A stretch of DNA of 64,000 nucleotides from JBKHBT01 sp046542255 (lineage in GTDB: Bacteria; UBP14; UBA6098; JBKHBT01). The notes beneath the pieces were generated by a model. That model saw nothing but the letters and a program-made list of their open reading frames with translations. It was not told where the DNA came from and ran no database searches. The number at the start of each line of letters is the position of its first letter. Position 1 is the first letter of the stretch. This document shows positions 54,019 to 63,564 of this stretch, piece after piece. A program made the position numbers and the translations under genes. The DNA is taken from assembly GCA_046542255.1 (NCBI GenBank), contig JBKHBT010000002.1, positions 1 through 64,000 of the forward strand, read 5' to 3'.

Positions 54019-54505
54019 ATTTCTCAACCATTGGCTTTAGGCTTTTGTATGTATCATTTAGGCCTTCCGATATGACTTTTGTATTGGATATCACTGGCAT
54101 AAAATTGGTATCTCCATTCCATCTGGGTACTATGTGCATATGCAGATGAGTATCGCATCCGGCTCCGGCAATTCTACCGAGATTATAACCGATATTATAG
54201 CCTTGAGCATTCATCACTTCTTCCATTGCTCGGACAACAGCCTGGGAAAGAAGATTGATTTCCAAAAGCTCATCTTTTGACAATTCCTTATAATCGGCTG
54301 TATGGCGACATGGTGCGATCATAGTATGTCCATTAGAATATGGATATAGATTAAGTAGCACAAAGCAATATTGCCCTCTGTATATAATTAGATTCTCAAC
54401 ATCAGACTCATGTTCTTCAAATTTCCTACAGAGAAAACAATCATCACCATCTAATTCACCGCTTTTGATATATTTCATCCTCCAGGGAGCAAAAATTTTC
54501 TTCAT
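53996..54505 (-). CDS. HIT-family hydrolase
   Basis: A 169-residue HIT-fold protein with HLHMHIVPRW (HxHxH nucleotide-binding triad) and a CFLCRKFEE zinc-type pair near the N-terminus. The FAPWRMKYI start resembles the Ap4A phosphorylase-like branch seen in many bacteria. The ATG has GAGGT before it; a TTG is five codons upstream. Substrate not predictable. Confidence 0.87.
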   Translation of the reverse strand: MKKIFAPWRMKYIKSGELDGDDCFLCRKFEEHESDVENLIIYRGQYCFVLLNLYPYSNGHTMIAPCRHTADYKELSKDELLEINLLSQAVVRAMEEVMNAQGYNIGYNLGRIAGAGCDTHLHMHIVPRWNGDTNFMPVISNTKVISEGLNDTYKSLKPMVEKYAKEILK

Positions 54506-54601
54506 ACTATCTAACCTCAAATCATTTAATTCAAAGGTAAATTTATAGATTATATTTCATTTAGTCAATCACTTTTGGGAATGAGATACTGCCTGAAAAG
54601 G

Positions 54602-55450
54602 TTAATCGAAAACATTAATAGGTTCTGATTCATAAATTTTTGCATAAATAGTAAATTCATACCAATCACCAATGCCCGATATATAATCTGATATATCTCT
54701 ATTAAATAATCGAATTAATTCCTTCCCCGAAATCCCGATGCCAAGGTAGAGTTCTCGTTTGGGCAATAGCCAATGAACAGGGTCGGGTTCTCGTGATGTG
54801 CTATATCCAAGACCAATATCAAATGGAATATTCTCATCTGCCTGATATGTCAGCCAGTATATTGTATTATCGTAATGTAGTGCATTTTGTGCAACTATTA
54901 GGTTCGGAGAAATATCTTGAAACCTCTTAAATGATACTCGCAGGTCAAATTTCTTAACACTGGGATATTTCTGCCTTGCAATCTCAAAAGCAATTCCCGC
55001 TGTTCCGAATATTAAATCGGATGTACCAAAACCCTGACCGGGATTATATGCATCGAGTATTTCAACCCAAACAGCAATTCCAAAAGAAATAGACGAACCG
55101 ATAATCAAAGAAGTTTTATCATTAAATCCGGTCCATCTTGCAAGTCCGCCAGCAAGCTGAGTAACTCTTTGTCCGGCAACGAAATGAGAATACTCATCGT
55201 TTTGTAAAAATCCATCTCCCTGAAAGTCATTTGTTTTCCAATGCCATGAACTTCTATCAGATGCTCCCCAAGCTTCTTTAAATCTTGTCCCTGAATAGTA
55301 AAGTGCTCCAGCAGAGAATGCACTTGTAGTTATAATGCGCCATGTTTCCAGGTCATGTTTTGTGCTATCTTGAGTTTCTGGCAAATTATTATCTGCAAAA
55401 ATGCTATTTGATATTAAAATTAAGATTATTAGGCTAACAAGTAATTTCAT
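54602..55450 (-). CDS. DUF2279/YfiM-like exported protein
   Basis: A 282-residue protein with a signal peptide (about 1-20, ending SIFAD). It has the DUF2279 hallmark helices: WKTNDFQGDGFLQNDEYSHF, then VEILDAYNPGQGFGTSDLIF. The family has small membrane-associated helical proteins of unknown function. The C-terminal half looks beta-rich, so it may be a larger variant with an outer-membrane part. The start is chosen for the signal peptide. Confidence 0.75.
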   Translation of the reverse strand: MKLLVSLIILILISNSIFADNNLPETQDSTKHDLETWRIITTSAFSAGALYYSGTRFKEAWGASDRSSWHWKTNDFQGDGFLQNDEYSHFVAGQRVTQLAGGLARWTGFNDKTSLIIGSSISFGIAVWVEILDAYNPGQGFGTSDLIFGTAGIAFEIARQKYPSVKKFDLRVSFKRFQDISPNLIVAQNALHYDNTIYWLTYQADENIPFDIGLGYSTSREPDPVHWLLPKRELYLGIGISGKELIRLFNRDISDYISGIGDWYEFTIYAKIYESEPINVFD

Positions 55451-55489
55451 AGTAAAGAAAATATACTCCATTTTGGAAAACACAAATTA

Positions 55490-55516
55490 AAAAAGAGAGG
55501 ACAAAGCCCTCTCTTT
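55490..55516. terminator. Bidirectional terminator after the large TSP3/OmpA gene
   Basis: AAAGAGAGG (55492-55500), loop ACAAAGC, CCTCTCTTT (55508-55516), with T-rich flanks on both strands. On the minus strand it ends the TSP3/OmpA gene. Confidence 0.8.
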
Positions 55517-55541
55517 TTTTTGGCTCAATTTTGAAAGCTAT

Positions 55542-57626
55542 TTATTTGAGCCTTCTGAATTCGATTCTTCTATTATTGGCACGGCCTTCTTTGGTATCAT
55601 TGGAAGATACCGGCTTTGTTTCGCCATAGGCTTCCACCTTAAGCTGTTTTTCATCTATTCCCTGCCTTACCAGCCAATCATAGACAGCTCTGGCCCTTAG
55701 TCGTGATAATCCCATATTATCTCCAACCTTTTCTTCACATGTACCTGTTGGTTGTTGATCATCTGTATGGCCTTCTATGGCAACATGCATCTCGGGATGA
55801 GCCTTGAGAATTTCATATGCTTCTTGCAGGTCATCTTCGGCCTTTGGAGTTATATCCCATTTGCAGGACTCGAAATGCACTCTAACAGCAATCGACTGGC
55901 CTTTTTCGAGTTTCCTGCAACCGAGTGAATCGACATCTTCGCCTTCTTTTGTATTCGGGCACTTGTCTATGCCATCGAAGACTCCATCGCCATCGGTATC
56001 TTTTGGGCAACCGAATTCATCGACATAAGCTTTTGCAGGAGTTCTTTGACATTTGTCGATACCATCTGGAACGCCATCGCCATCACTGTCTTTTGCGCAG
56101 CCTTTGCTATCAACAACTGCGCCCTTTTGTGTATTTGGACATTCATCGATTCCATCATAAACACCGTCATCATCTCTGTCTTTAGGGCAACCTCTGGAAT
56201 CTACCCTAGCGCCTTGTGGAGTTCTTGGGCAATCGTCATTATGATCATAAACACCGTCATCATCAGAATCTACCGGGCAGCCGCGTTCATCTACTGTAGC
56301 GCCTTTTGGTGTATTCGGGCATTTATCTTCTTCATCACCAATTCCATCGCCATCTGCATCGGCTTCTGCCAATGGACAACCAAACTGATTGACCTGTGTC
56401 CCGCTTGCAGTATTTGGGCATTTGTCTATGCCATCGTAAACACCATCGCCATCGGAATCCAAAGGACAGCCATTGACATTTACAGTAGCGCCTTTCGGAG
56501 TACCAGGGCAGGCATCTTTATGATCTGGCACACCATCTTCATCGCTATCTATTGCACAGCCTTGCTCATCAACTTTGGCACCACTAGGCGTATTAGTACA
56601 TTTATCGATTCCATCGTAAACACCATCGCCATCGGAATCGGTAGGACAGCCTTTTGCATCGACAGTTGCATTAAACGGGGTCTTCGGGCATTGGTCGAGT
56701 CCATCGTACACGCCGTCCTGATCTGAATCCACAGGGCAACCGACTTCATCGACTGTCGCCCCAAGAGGTGTATCCGGGCATTCATCGAAATTATCATAAA
56801 CACCATCGCGGTCAGAATCTCTTATTCCGCCATAATAGAAAGTAATATGCGCTCTTGCATCGACTCTTAGCCGAACTGTATCGGTAACATATTGGGCAAA
56901 TTCATCCATAAATGGCACTACTCCATAGGCTCCAACATCGATACCTACCTGTGGAACCGGGAAAACTTCCATGCCAAGGCCGAATGAACCCATAAAATGA
57001 TTCCCAGAGAAATCTTTCCACGAATCATCATGCGAGTCCCAGACTTCAACAACTTCGCCATCATTAATATCATTGACACTCCACATATAATAACCCAAAC
57101 CCAAAGTTAGAAAGGGATTAAAGGCAGATTGATACATGCTTCTAAATTGAATATAAAGCTCGATAGGCAAATATTGGTATCTAACCTGAGGATCTTCCAT
57201 TCTATCGAATGTAGTTTTGGCTTTATTGGTATAGTCATAAGGGTCGAGTCCTCTTTTATCGAATGATCTATCATATTCTCCATGCTCTGGATGCCTTATA
57301 AGCCATGGAAATTCATCGACTCCATGGTGAACCCAACCAGAATCTCCAGGAGAAGTTTCTTCCCATAGATTGATATTGATAACATCGGCTACATAATTAT
57401 ATCCAAAGTATCCATTGACACCGATCTCGACACTTTTGCTAACACCATATTTAATATGTCCGCCGAATTCATTTCCTATATTAGTATAATCCGATTCTGT
57501 AAGATTTTTGAACAAACCAGTGCCAGCTCCTATACTTACCTTCTGTTTCACACCATTAGTTTCAACAGAAAACAATGCAAACTGCAAGCACAGGATTGCT
57601 ATGAAAATAATAAACGCTCTTTTCAT
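55542..57626 (-). CDS. OmpA-type protein with ten thrombospondin-3 repeats
   Basis: A 694-residue outer-membrane protein. Signal peptide 1-20, an N-terminal barrel of about 260 residues, then ten 30-residue TSP3-like Ca-binding repeats (core DSDGDGVYDGIDKCPNTP) and a C-terminal OmpA domain with HFESCKWDIT, IEGHTDDQQ and SRLRARAVYDWLV, which binds peptidoglycan. The sixth repeat is offset by an insertion of about five residues. AAGGAG precedes the ATG. The 90-bp unit is coding repeat, not a minisatellite array. Confidence 0.92.
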   Translation of the reverse strand: MKRAFIIFIAILCLQFALFSVETNGVKQKVSIGAGTGLFKNLTESDYTNIGNEFGGHIKYGVSKSVEIGVNGYFGYNYVADVININLWEETSPGDSGWVHHGVDEFPWLIRHPEHGEYDRSFDKRGLDPYDYTNKAKTTFDRMEDPQVRYQYLPIELYIQFRSMYQSAFNPFLTLGLGYYMWSVNDINDGEVVEVWDSHDDSWKDFSGNHFMGSFGLGMEVFPVPQVGIDVGAYGVVPFMDEFAQYVTDTVRLRVDARAHITFYYGGIRDSDRDGVYDNFDECPDTPLGATVDEVGCPVDSDQDGVYDGLDQCPKTPFNATVDAKGCPTDSDGDGVYDGIDKCTNTPSGAKVDEQGCAIDSDEDGVPDHKDACPGTPKGATVNVNGCPLDSDGDGVYDGIDKCPNTASGTQVNQFGCPLAEADADGDGIGDEEDKCPNTPKGATVDERGCPVDSDDDGVYDHNDDCPRTPQGARVDSRGCPKDRDDDGVYDGIDECPNTQKGAVVDSKGCAKDSDGDGVPDGIDKCQRTPAKAYVDEFGCPKDTDGDGVFDGIDKCPNTKEGEDVDSLGCRKLEKGQSIAVRVHFESCKWDITPKAEDDLQEAYEILKAHPEMHVAIEGHTDDQQPTGTCEEKVGDNMGLSRLRARAVYDWLVRQGIDEKQLKVEAYGETKPVSSNDTKEGRANNRRIEFRRLK

Positions 57627-57689
57627 AATAGCTCCTTAAATTAGTGTTTTCGATTAGTATTATATGCAAGATTTCAAAAATTTCCAGTT

Positions 57690-58934
57690 TTATTTTTGCT
57701 CTGCTATGATTTCCATTCGTCTGTTCTTTCTAATGCCTTCCGAAGTAGCATTTGATGCTATCGGTGATTGCTCGCCTTTTGGTTCAAATGTAAGCAACTC
57801 CTCGTCCACTCCTCTTTCAATCAAAAAGCTTTTTACTCTATTAGAAACCTGTAAAGCCCTATTGTAATTGAATCTTGGCGAACCCTCGCTATCTGTATAG
57901 ATTCTAATTACTACTTTTCTATCTGGATAAGCTCTTATTCTATTTGCTATCTTTTCCAAAACGCCTACAGCTTTTCCTCTAAGATTTAATGATGCATCGT
58001 ATAGATCATATATAACAATTGAGTCTATTGGCATAGTATATGGACATCCAAATCTATCAACTTCGAAACCGGTCGGAGTCCCTGGGCATCTATCGATTCC
58101 ATCGTAAACTCCATCTTCATCGGTATCTTTTGGGCAACCTTTACTATCAACAATCGCTCCTTTGGGGGTTGCAGCACATGAATCTTCAAAATCAGAAACA
58201 CCATCACCGTCAGTGTCGGCCGGACAACCAAATGAGTCCACAACTATTCCTATGGGAGTTTCAGGACATTTGTCAACACCATCGAATACACCATCACCAT
58301 CAGAATCGAAAGGGCATCCAAGAGAATCTACAAATGCTCGAAAAGGTGTATCAGGACAAATATCGATTCCATCGAAAACTCCATCACCATCGGAATCTAT
58401 TCCACAACCATGTTTATTTACTTTGGCATTTTTTGGAGTATTTGGACAAATATCTATATCATCTTTTACCCAATCACGATCTTTATCTTTGAATCCCAAC
58501 TTGTAATCAAAAGCTATGCCAATAGTAGGATATTCGAAATTAATATTGTATCCTCCCTGAATATCTATACAAAAACTCGGTGTAATATAATAACTAATAC
58601 CTAATGATGGCTGGAATGAAAAATCTCCTGCCGAAAAATTATATCTATTATCGAGCAATGGATGGACAGCAATCCTCTTATGCAAACTCTTCTTGTAACC
58701 GACTTTCAAGGAAGCTAAGGAATTATAATCACCATCACTATTAAATTTTCCAATGTAGCCTATTCCACCAGTAAGGTTAAAATCAAATTCATCGAAAAGA
58801 GAAACACCGATTGCCTTATAGCTATTATCGATATCTGTCTCATAGGATGCTTCTAAAACAAGAATCGGCATAGCAAGCAACATTTGAAATAGGCATATAA
58901 TTATGGATACTATATGTATTCTAAGAAATCTCAT
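57690..58934 (-). CDS. Second OmpA-type protein with five thrombospondin-3 repeats
   Basis: A 414-residue paralogue-like protein: signal peptide 1-21, a shorter barrel region of about 120 residues, five TSP3-type repeats (about 150-300, one degenerate with DWVKDD) and an OmpA domain with RIYTDSEGSPRFNYNRALQVSNRVKSFL in pieces and LTFEPKGEQSP. The canonical GHTD is replaced by YTDS, so peptidoglycan binding is less certain. It lies just upstream of the larger copy. No clear Shine-Dalgarno. Confidence 0.86.
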   Translation of the reverse strand: MRFLRIHIVSIIICLFQMLLAMPILVLEASYETDIDNSYKAIGVSLFDEFDFNLTGGIGYIGKFNSDGDYNSLASLKVGYKKSLHKRIAVHPLLDNRYNFSAGDFSFQPSLGISYYITPSFCIDIQGGYNINFEYPTIGIAFDYKLGFKDKDRDWVKDDIDICPNTPKNAKVNKHGCGIDSDGDGVFDGIDICPDTPFRAFVDSLGCPFDSDGDGVFDGVDKCPETPIGIVVDSFGCPADTDGDGVSDFEDSCAATPKGAIVDSKGCPKDTDEDGVYDGIDRCPGTPTGFEVDRFGCPYTMPIDSIVIYDLYDASLNLRGKAVGVLEKIANRIRAYPDRKVVIRIYTDSEGSPRFNYNRALQVSNRVKSFLIERGVDEELLTFEPKGEQSPIASNATSEGIRKNRRMEIIAEQK

Positions 58935-58994
58935 ATTTAGTAATTTAATATCTTTTCGGCACTTTTAGCAATCAAAATCATCTGATAAACCAAT

Positions 58995-59024
58995 AAAAAG
59001 GCAGGATATATATCCTGCCTTTTT
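58995..59024. terminator. Perfect-palindrome terminator after rpsA
   Basis: A 30-base perfect palindrome (AAAAAGGCAGGATA and its complement) with T-runs on both strands, 41 bases beyond the rpsA stop. It separates rpsA from the second TSP3/OmpA gene. Confidence 0.88.
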
Positions 59025-59065
59025 AATTATATTTATACTAGGAGCACTTTACCTTTCGGCATTTT

Positions 59066-60925
59066 TTATTCTTGCTCCGTATCAGTTTCTTCCTCTTCAG
59101 GGATATCTTCTTCGACTTCCTCAGATTCTTGAGCTTTTTCATCATCTTCGAAATCATCCCTATCGGATACTACCTTTGTAACGGCAATGTCTTCCATTTT
59201 CTGTGTCTTTATCGGGTGAGAAGTCATATACCTGTGCAGGTCTTCTTCTCTTCTGCTTTCGAAATATGCAGTAACCGATAGGACTATCCTATGGTCCTGT
59301 GGATCGAATTCCAGTACCTTGAGTGGAAGTAATTCGCCATTTTCAAATGCATCTTCAGGCTTGTTTACTTCTTTTCCAAGCTGTGTAACAGGTACAAATC
59401 CTTCGACCTCTCCCGGAAGAATAACCGTAACGCCACGGTCTGTCATTCGAATGATTTTGCCTTTGGTCTCGGCTCCAACACCGAAATTCCCAGCAAGCTC
59501 AGGCCATGGGTCGCGTGCGAGTTGCTTATAGCCCAAAGAAATCCTGTGCTTTTCCTTGTCTATATCCAGAACAATCACATCGACTTCCTGGCCCTTGTGC
59601 AGGATTTCGGAAGGATGCATGATTCTCTTTGTCCAGGAAAGATCAGAGATATGAATAAGGCCATCTATGCCTTCTTCAAGCTCGACAAAAACACCAAAAC
59701 TCGTCAAAGAACGAACCTTGCCGGTAACTTTGGCACCAACAGGATACTTCTGATCGATGATTTCCCATGGATCAGTTTCAAGTTGTTTGATACCAAGTGA
59801 TATCTTCTGATTGTTTTGGTCTATATTTAGAACTACGACATCGATGATATCGCCAAGTTTGAGAATCTGATTGGGATGTTCGATATGCTTTGTCCATGAC
59901 ATCTCAGAAATATGGACAAGCCCTTCAACGCCCTTTTCAAGCTCGACAAAAGCGCCATATTTTGTGATGTTTATTACTTTACCCTGAACTTTAGAGCCAA
60001 CAGGATATTTTGCAGTAACGGTTTCCCATGGACTTGGTACGAGTTGCTTGAGTCCGAGAGAGATTCTCTCTTTTTCCTTATCATATTTGAGAACTTTTAC
60101 TTCGAGTTCATCAGAAATACTAACCAGTTCCGAAGGATGATTTATCCTTGTCCATGACATATCTGTGATATGAAGTAGGCCGTCCATTCCACCGAGATCG
60201 ATAAATACGCCAAAATCGGTTATATTTTTGACGACTCCAGTTACTATATCGCCTTCTTCAATTTTCGAAAGCAGTTCTCTTCTCTTTGCGGCTCTTTTTT
60301 CTTCAAGAATCGCACGATGTGAAACGACAATATTCTTACGCTTTCTATTGAGCTTAAGAATTTTGAAGTCCATTTCTTCGCCGACAAGAGCATCAAAATC
60401 CGGTACTCTACGAAGTTCGATCTGGCTACCGGGTAAGAATGCTTCGACACCACCCAGATTAACAACCATACCACCTTTGATACGATGCTTAATGCGGCCC
60501 CTAACGATGCTATTGTTTTCAAATGCTTCTCTAATGTCATCCCAAACGCGGAGAAAGTCGGCTTTCCTTTTGCTAAGAACTACCTGGCCTTCTTCATCCT
60601 CTAATGCATCGAGATAAACTTCTACTTTCTCTCCAACTACAACTTCATCGTCAAATTCATTGCGCGGTATAAGGCCTTCGCTCTTATAGCCGATATCGAC
60701 AATGACTTCCTCTTCCATAACCTCGAGAATTTCGCCCTCGATTATGGAACCTTCTTTTCTTGGTTTGAATGTACTTGCGTACTGTTTTTTTAGCTCTTCG
60801 AGCTCTTCAGGTGAATATCCGTCATCATACTCTGGGATATCCCCTTCCATGATGATTTCTCCTTCCTCGTCTCCGGGGAAGAATTCTACCTCCTGGTCTT
60901 CAAGTTTTTCAGGCATTGCTGCCAT
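59066..60925 (-). CDS. rpsA: 30S ribosomal protein S1
   Basis: A 619-residue protein with six S1 (OB-fold) domains at about 40-110, 120-190, 210-280, 290-365, 380-455 and 465-540. Domains 3-5 have the VxxITxFGxFVxLxxGVxGLxHIS type signature. It binds mRNA and helps ribosome docking. The N- and C-terminal extensions are very acidic. AAGGAGA precedes the ATG. It overlaps cmk by 17 bases, the common cmk-rpsA gene order. Confidence 0.96.
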   Translation of the reverse strand: MAAMPEKLEDQEVEFFPGDEEGEIIMEGDIPEYDDGYSPEELEELKKQYASTFKPRKEGSIIEGEILEVMEEEVIVDIGYKSEGLIPRNEFDDEVVVGEKVEVYLDALEDEEGQVVLSKRKADFLRVWDDIREAFENNSIVRGRIKHRIKGGMVVNLGGVEAFLPGSQIELRRVPDFDALVGEEMDFKILKLNRKRKNIVVSHRAILEEKRAAKRRELLSKIEEGDIVTGVVKNITDFGVFIDLGGMDGLLHITDMSWTRINHPSELVSISDELEVKVLKYDKEKERISLGLKQLVPSPWETVTAKYPVGSKVQGKVINITKYGAFVELEKGVEGLVHISEMSWTKHIEHPNQILKLGDIIDVVVLNIDQNNQKISLGIKQLETDPWEIIDQKYPVGAKVTGKVRSLTSFGVFVELEEGIDGLIHISDLSWTKRIMHPSEILHKGQEVDVIVLDIDKEKHRISLGYKQLARDPWPELAGNFGVGAETKGKIIRMTDRGVTVILPGEVEGFVPVTQLGKEVNKPEDAFENGELLPLKVLEFDPQDHRIVLSVTAYFESRREEDLHRYMTSHPIKTQKMEDIAVTKVVSDRDDFEDDEKAQESEEVEEDIPEEEETDTEQE

Positions 60926-61622
60926 GTAGGTTCTCCTTTTGGTTTATATGTTGTCTTAAATTATTGACTTTGGAAATTATATCATCTACCACCTCTTGAA
61001 TACTCTGTCCGGTCGTATCCATAATAATGGAATCTTCTGCGGGTTTAAGAGGTGCGACTTCCCGCTCGGAATCGAGCTTATCCCTCCTGGCGATTTCTTC
61101 TGCGATTTTTTCTATATCTTCGCCTTCTAATTCGGGATTTTTGGGGTCGCTTTGCCTGCGCCTTGCTCTTTCCAATGGAGATGCCGTCATAAAAATCTTC
61201 AGATCGGCATCAGGCAAGACCACTGTAGATATATCCCGTCCTTCCATAACCACGCCATTGTATTTATTTGAAAATTCGGTTTGCTTAGCAAGATTTTGCT
61301 GTTTCCTCACCATTCTTTCCCGGACTCCAGCAGGAGCGCAAACATAAGATACTCTCTCTGTAACATCTGGTGTCCTAATTAACTTGCTAACGTCCTCGCC
61401 ATCTACAAAGCATTTATTGACATCTACTTCGATAGAATGCGATTCGAGAAGCTGTATAAGAGCCGGCTCATCGCTTTTGCCAATATTCTCGCGTATAGAC
61501 AAAAGAGTGAGCGCTCGATACATCGCTCCTGTATCGATATATCTATAGCCCAGTCTATCTGATATCTCTTTAGAAACTGTGCTTTTGCCCGAAGCGGCTG
61601 GGCCATCGATGGCTATTTTCAT
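60909..61622 (-). CDS. cmk: Cytidylate kinase
   Basis: A 237-residue kinase that phosphorylates CMP and dCMP. P-loop GPAASGKST (7-15), then RYIDTGAMYRALT, GRDISTVVLPDADLK and RRDKLDSEREVAPLK. AAGGAG sits before the ATG. cmk followed by rpsA is a widely conserved pair. Confidence 0.96.
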   Translation of the reverse strand: MKIAIDGPAASGKSTVSKEISDRLGYRYIDTGAMYRALTLLSIRENIGKSDEPALIQLLESHSIEVDVNKCFVDGEDVSKLIRTPDVTERVSYVCAPAGVRERMVRKQQNLAKQTEFSNKYNGVVMEGRDISTVVLPDADLKIFMTASPLERARRRQSDPKNPELEGEDIEKIAEEIARRDKLDSEREVAPLKPAEDSIIMDTTGQSIQEVVDDIISKVNNLRQHINQKENLHGSNA

Positions 61623-61711
61623 TCTCTCCTTAAACGTTCTGCAGAAGCATATTATACACCAGCTAGTTCACAGAACAAGTTAAGCCAGTTACAATGACAA
61701 ATCTTTTTGCA

Positions 61712-61763
61712 CGATAGTTGTTCTCTCAATATACCTAAACAAATAGATATACTTTAACTATCG
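61712..61763. repeat. Long-loop inverted repeat upstream of cmk
   Basis: CGATAGTT (61712-61719) and AACTATCG (61756-61763) form an 8-bp inverted repeat about 36 bases apart in the 231-base gap between rlmH and cmk. It could be an operator or chance. The gap otherwise contains only T-rich sequence and a doubled TCGCAAATT; no gene is seen. Confidence 0.3.
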
Positions 61764-61853
61764 AACAATTAAGCCCTAAAAATATAAAAAAAACTCGCAA
61801 ATTCAAGTCTTTTCGCAAATTTTTTTGCTTTTTTTGCCTTTTTCTGGGATTTT

Positions 61854-62312
61854 TTAGCTTTTTCTGTGATATGGGTGATTATTTATAATAGAAAGTGCCC
61901 GATAAATCTGCTCAAAAAGTAAAATAAGAGCAATATCATGCTGGAGTGTCATTTTAGATAAGGATATTTTTCTATCCGCTCTTTTTTTCAATTTGTCCGA
62001 AATTCCATCTGCGCTGCCAATAATGAAAATAATATCTCTAGATAATTGCATCTTTCTATTGAGCAATTTTGCAAGTTCTAAACTACTTAAGCTTTTTGCT
62101 TTTCTTGTCATAACAATTATATCGCATTTTTCATCGACAATCGAAAGAACCTTATCTGCTTCTTCATCTAGAGCTTGCTTGCCATCGAGTTTTGATGCTT
62201 TGATGAATCGATACTGAAAGCCTATGAAATGGCTAATCCTTTTTTCAAATTCGCCAATAAATGATTGGAAATCAGACCTTGGTTTACCAACTGAAATTAT
62301 TTGTATATTCAT
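61854..62312 (-). CDS. rlmH: 23S rRNA pseudouridine-1915 N3-methyltransferase
   Basis: A 152-residue SPOUT-fold methyltransferase acting on helix 69 of 23S rRNA. The trefoil-knot signature IIFIIGSADGIS is followed by SLSKMTLQHDIALILLFEQIYRA and the C-terminal HPYHRKS, the family's hallmark end. Size is normal. Confidence 0.94.
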   Translation of the reverse strand: MNIQIISVGKPRSDFQSFIGEFEKRISHFIGFQYRFIKASKLDGKQALDEEADKVLSIVDEKCDIIVMTRKAKSLSSLELAKLLNRKMQLSRDIIFIIGSADGISDKLKKRADRKISLSKMTLQHDIALILLFEQIYRALSIINNHPYHRKS

Positions 62313-62319
62313 AAAATTT

Positions 62320-62343
62320 AACCGCCCGGTTCTCCAGGCGGTT
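62320..62343. terminator. Hairpin between acyl-CoA dehydrogenase and rlmH
   Basis: AACCGCC (62320-62326) and GGCGGTT (62337-62343) form a 7-bp stem. The T-run is good on the plus strand and weaker on the minus strand, where it would end the dehydrogenase gene 14 bases after its stop. Confidence 0.6.
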
Positions 62344-62356
62344 TTTATATCGATAT

Positions 62357-63517
62357 CTATCTATTTTTGTATTCTTTATAGAGATTGGTCGCTATAATAT
62401 CTCTCTGTATTTGATTAGTGCCTTCGTAGATCTGCGTAATTTTGGCATCACGCATCATCTTTTCAACAGGATATTCTCGCATATAGCCATATCCACCGAG
62501 AACTTGGACTGCATCGGTTGTGATTTCCATAGCAATATCCGATGCATAGCATTTCGCCATCGCAGAGAGCTTGGATACATTTTTTGCGCCGGCATCGACA
62601 TATTCGGCAGAACGATAGACCAATGACCTTGCGGCCTCCAATTTTGTTGCCATATCAGCAAGCATCCATTTCATACCCTGAAATGATGCAACCGGTTTAC
62701 CAAATTGTTCTCTCTGCCTGGCATATTTAACAGCTTCATCCAAAGCGCCCTGTGCTATTCCTAAAGCCTGTGCAGCAACCCCCGGCCTGGATTGGTCGAA
62801 GGTCTTCATCGCTACCATAAACCCAAGGCCTTCACGGCCTAATAAATTTTCTTCGGGTACGAAGCAGTCTTCGAAGACTAATTCGCTGGTAACAGATGCG
62901 CGAATACCCATCTTATCTTCTTTCTTGCCGAAAGAAAAACCATCAACACCTTTTTCTACTATAAATGTCGATGCGCCTCTTGCGCCGCGAGTAGGATCTG
63001 TTACTGCTACTACTGTATAAATATCAGCTTCAGAACCATTTGTGATAAAGATTTTGTTTCCAGTTATCTCATAACCGCCATCTACCTTTTTGGCTCTGGT
63101 CTTAATTGCGCCTGCATCACTTCCGGCATCGGGTTCAGTAAGGCCAAATGCAGCTAGAGATTCGCCTTTTGCGATTTGTCCGAGATATTTTTTCTTTTGC
63201 TCTTTATTTCCGTATAATAAAATTGGAAATGCTCCTAAACCAGTAGCAGCATAAGCAAGCGCTATGCCCCCACATGCTCTCGACAATTCTTCTGTTACGA
63301 TACACATCTCTTTTATGCCGCCACCGAAGCCACCATATTCTTCTGGAATAAATACACCAAAAAGATCTGATGCCGCCAGCTCTTTGACAATATCATGTGG
63401 GAATTCGCCCGTTTCATCGAGCTCTGCACGGATTGGGACAATTTTTTCTTCAGCGATTCTTCTTGAAAGGTCGCGAATCATCACCTGTTCCTCGGTCAGG
63501 AAGTGCTCTTCTAACAT
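62357..63517 (-). CDS. Acyl-CoA dehydrogenase
   Basis: A 386-residue FAD enzyme of the short-chain type: AAFGLTEPDAGSD, ITGNKIFITNGSEA, and the C-terminal active-site glutamate in IYEGTNQIQRDII. It oxidises short acyl-CoA, or works in reverse as butyryl-CoA dehydrogenase in fermenters; no etfAB lies next to it. AAAGGAG precedes the ATG. Confidence 0.93.
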   Translation of the reverse strand: MLEEHFLTEEQVMIRDLSRRIAEEKIVPIRAELDETGEFPHDIVKELAASDLFGVFIPEEYGGFGGGIKEMCIVTEELSRACGGIALAYAATGLGAFPILLYGNKEQKKKYLGQIAKGESLAAFGLTEPDAGSDAGAIKTRAKKVDGGYEITGNKIFITNGSEADIYTVVAVTDPTRGARGASTFIVEKGVDGFSFGKKEDKMGIRASVTSELVFEDCFVPEENLLGREGLGFMVAMKTFDQSRPGVAAQALGIAQGALDEAVKYARQREQFGKPVASFQGMKWMLADMATKLEAARSLVYRSAEYVDAGAKNVSKLSAMAKCYASDIAMEITTDAVQVLGGYGYMREYPVEKMMRDAKITQIYEGTNQIQRDIIATNLYKEYKNR

Positions 63518-63564
63518 TTGCGCTCCTTTATTTTGATTTTTTTAGTCTATTTTTAAAAGATAAT

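Noticed and set aside
56046..56726. Plus-strand 226-residue open frame within the TSP3 gene
   Set aside because: It is the complement of the Asp/Gly-rich repeats; the repeat periodicity creates long antisense frames. The minus-strand product is a clear OmpA protein.
55900..56820. 90-bp DNA periodicity that could be taken for a minisatellite or CRISPR
   Set aside because: The units encode in-frame TSP3-type repeats with no spacer-like variable segments.
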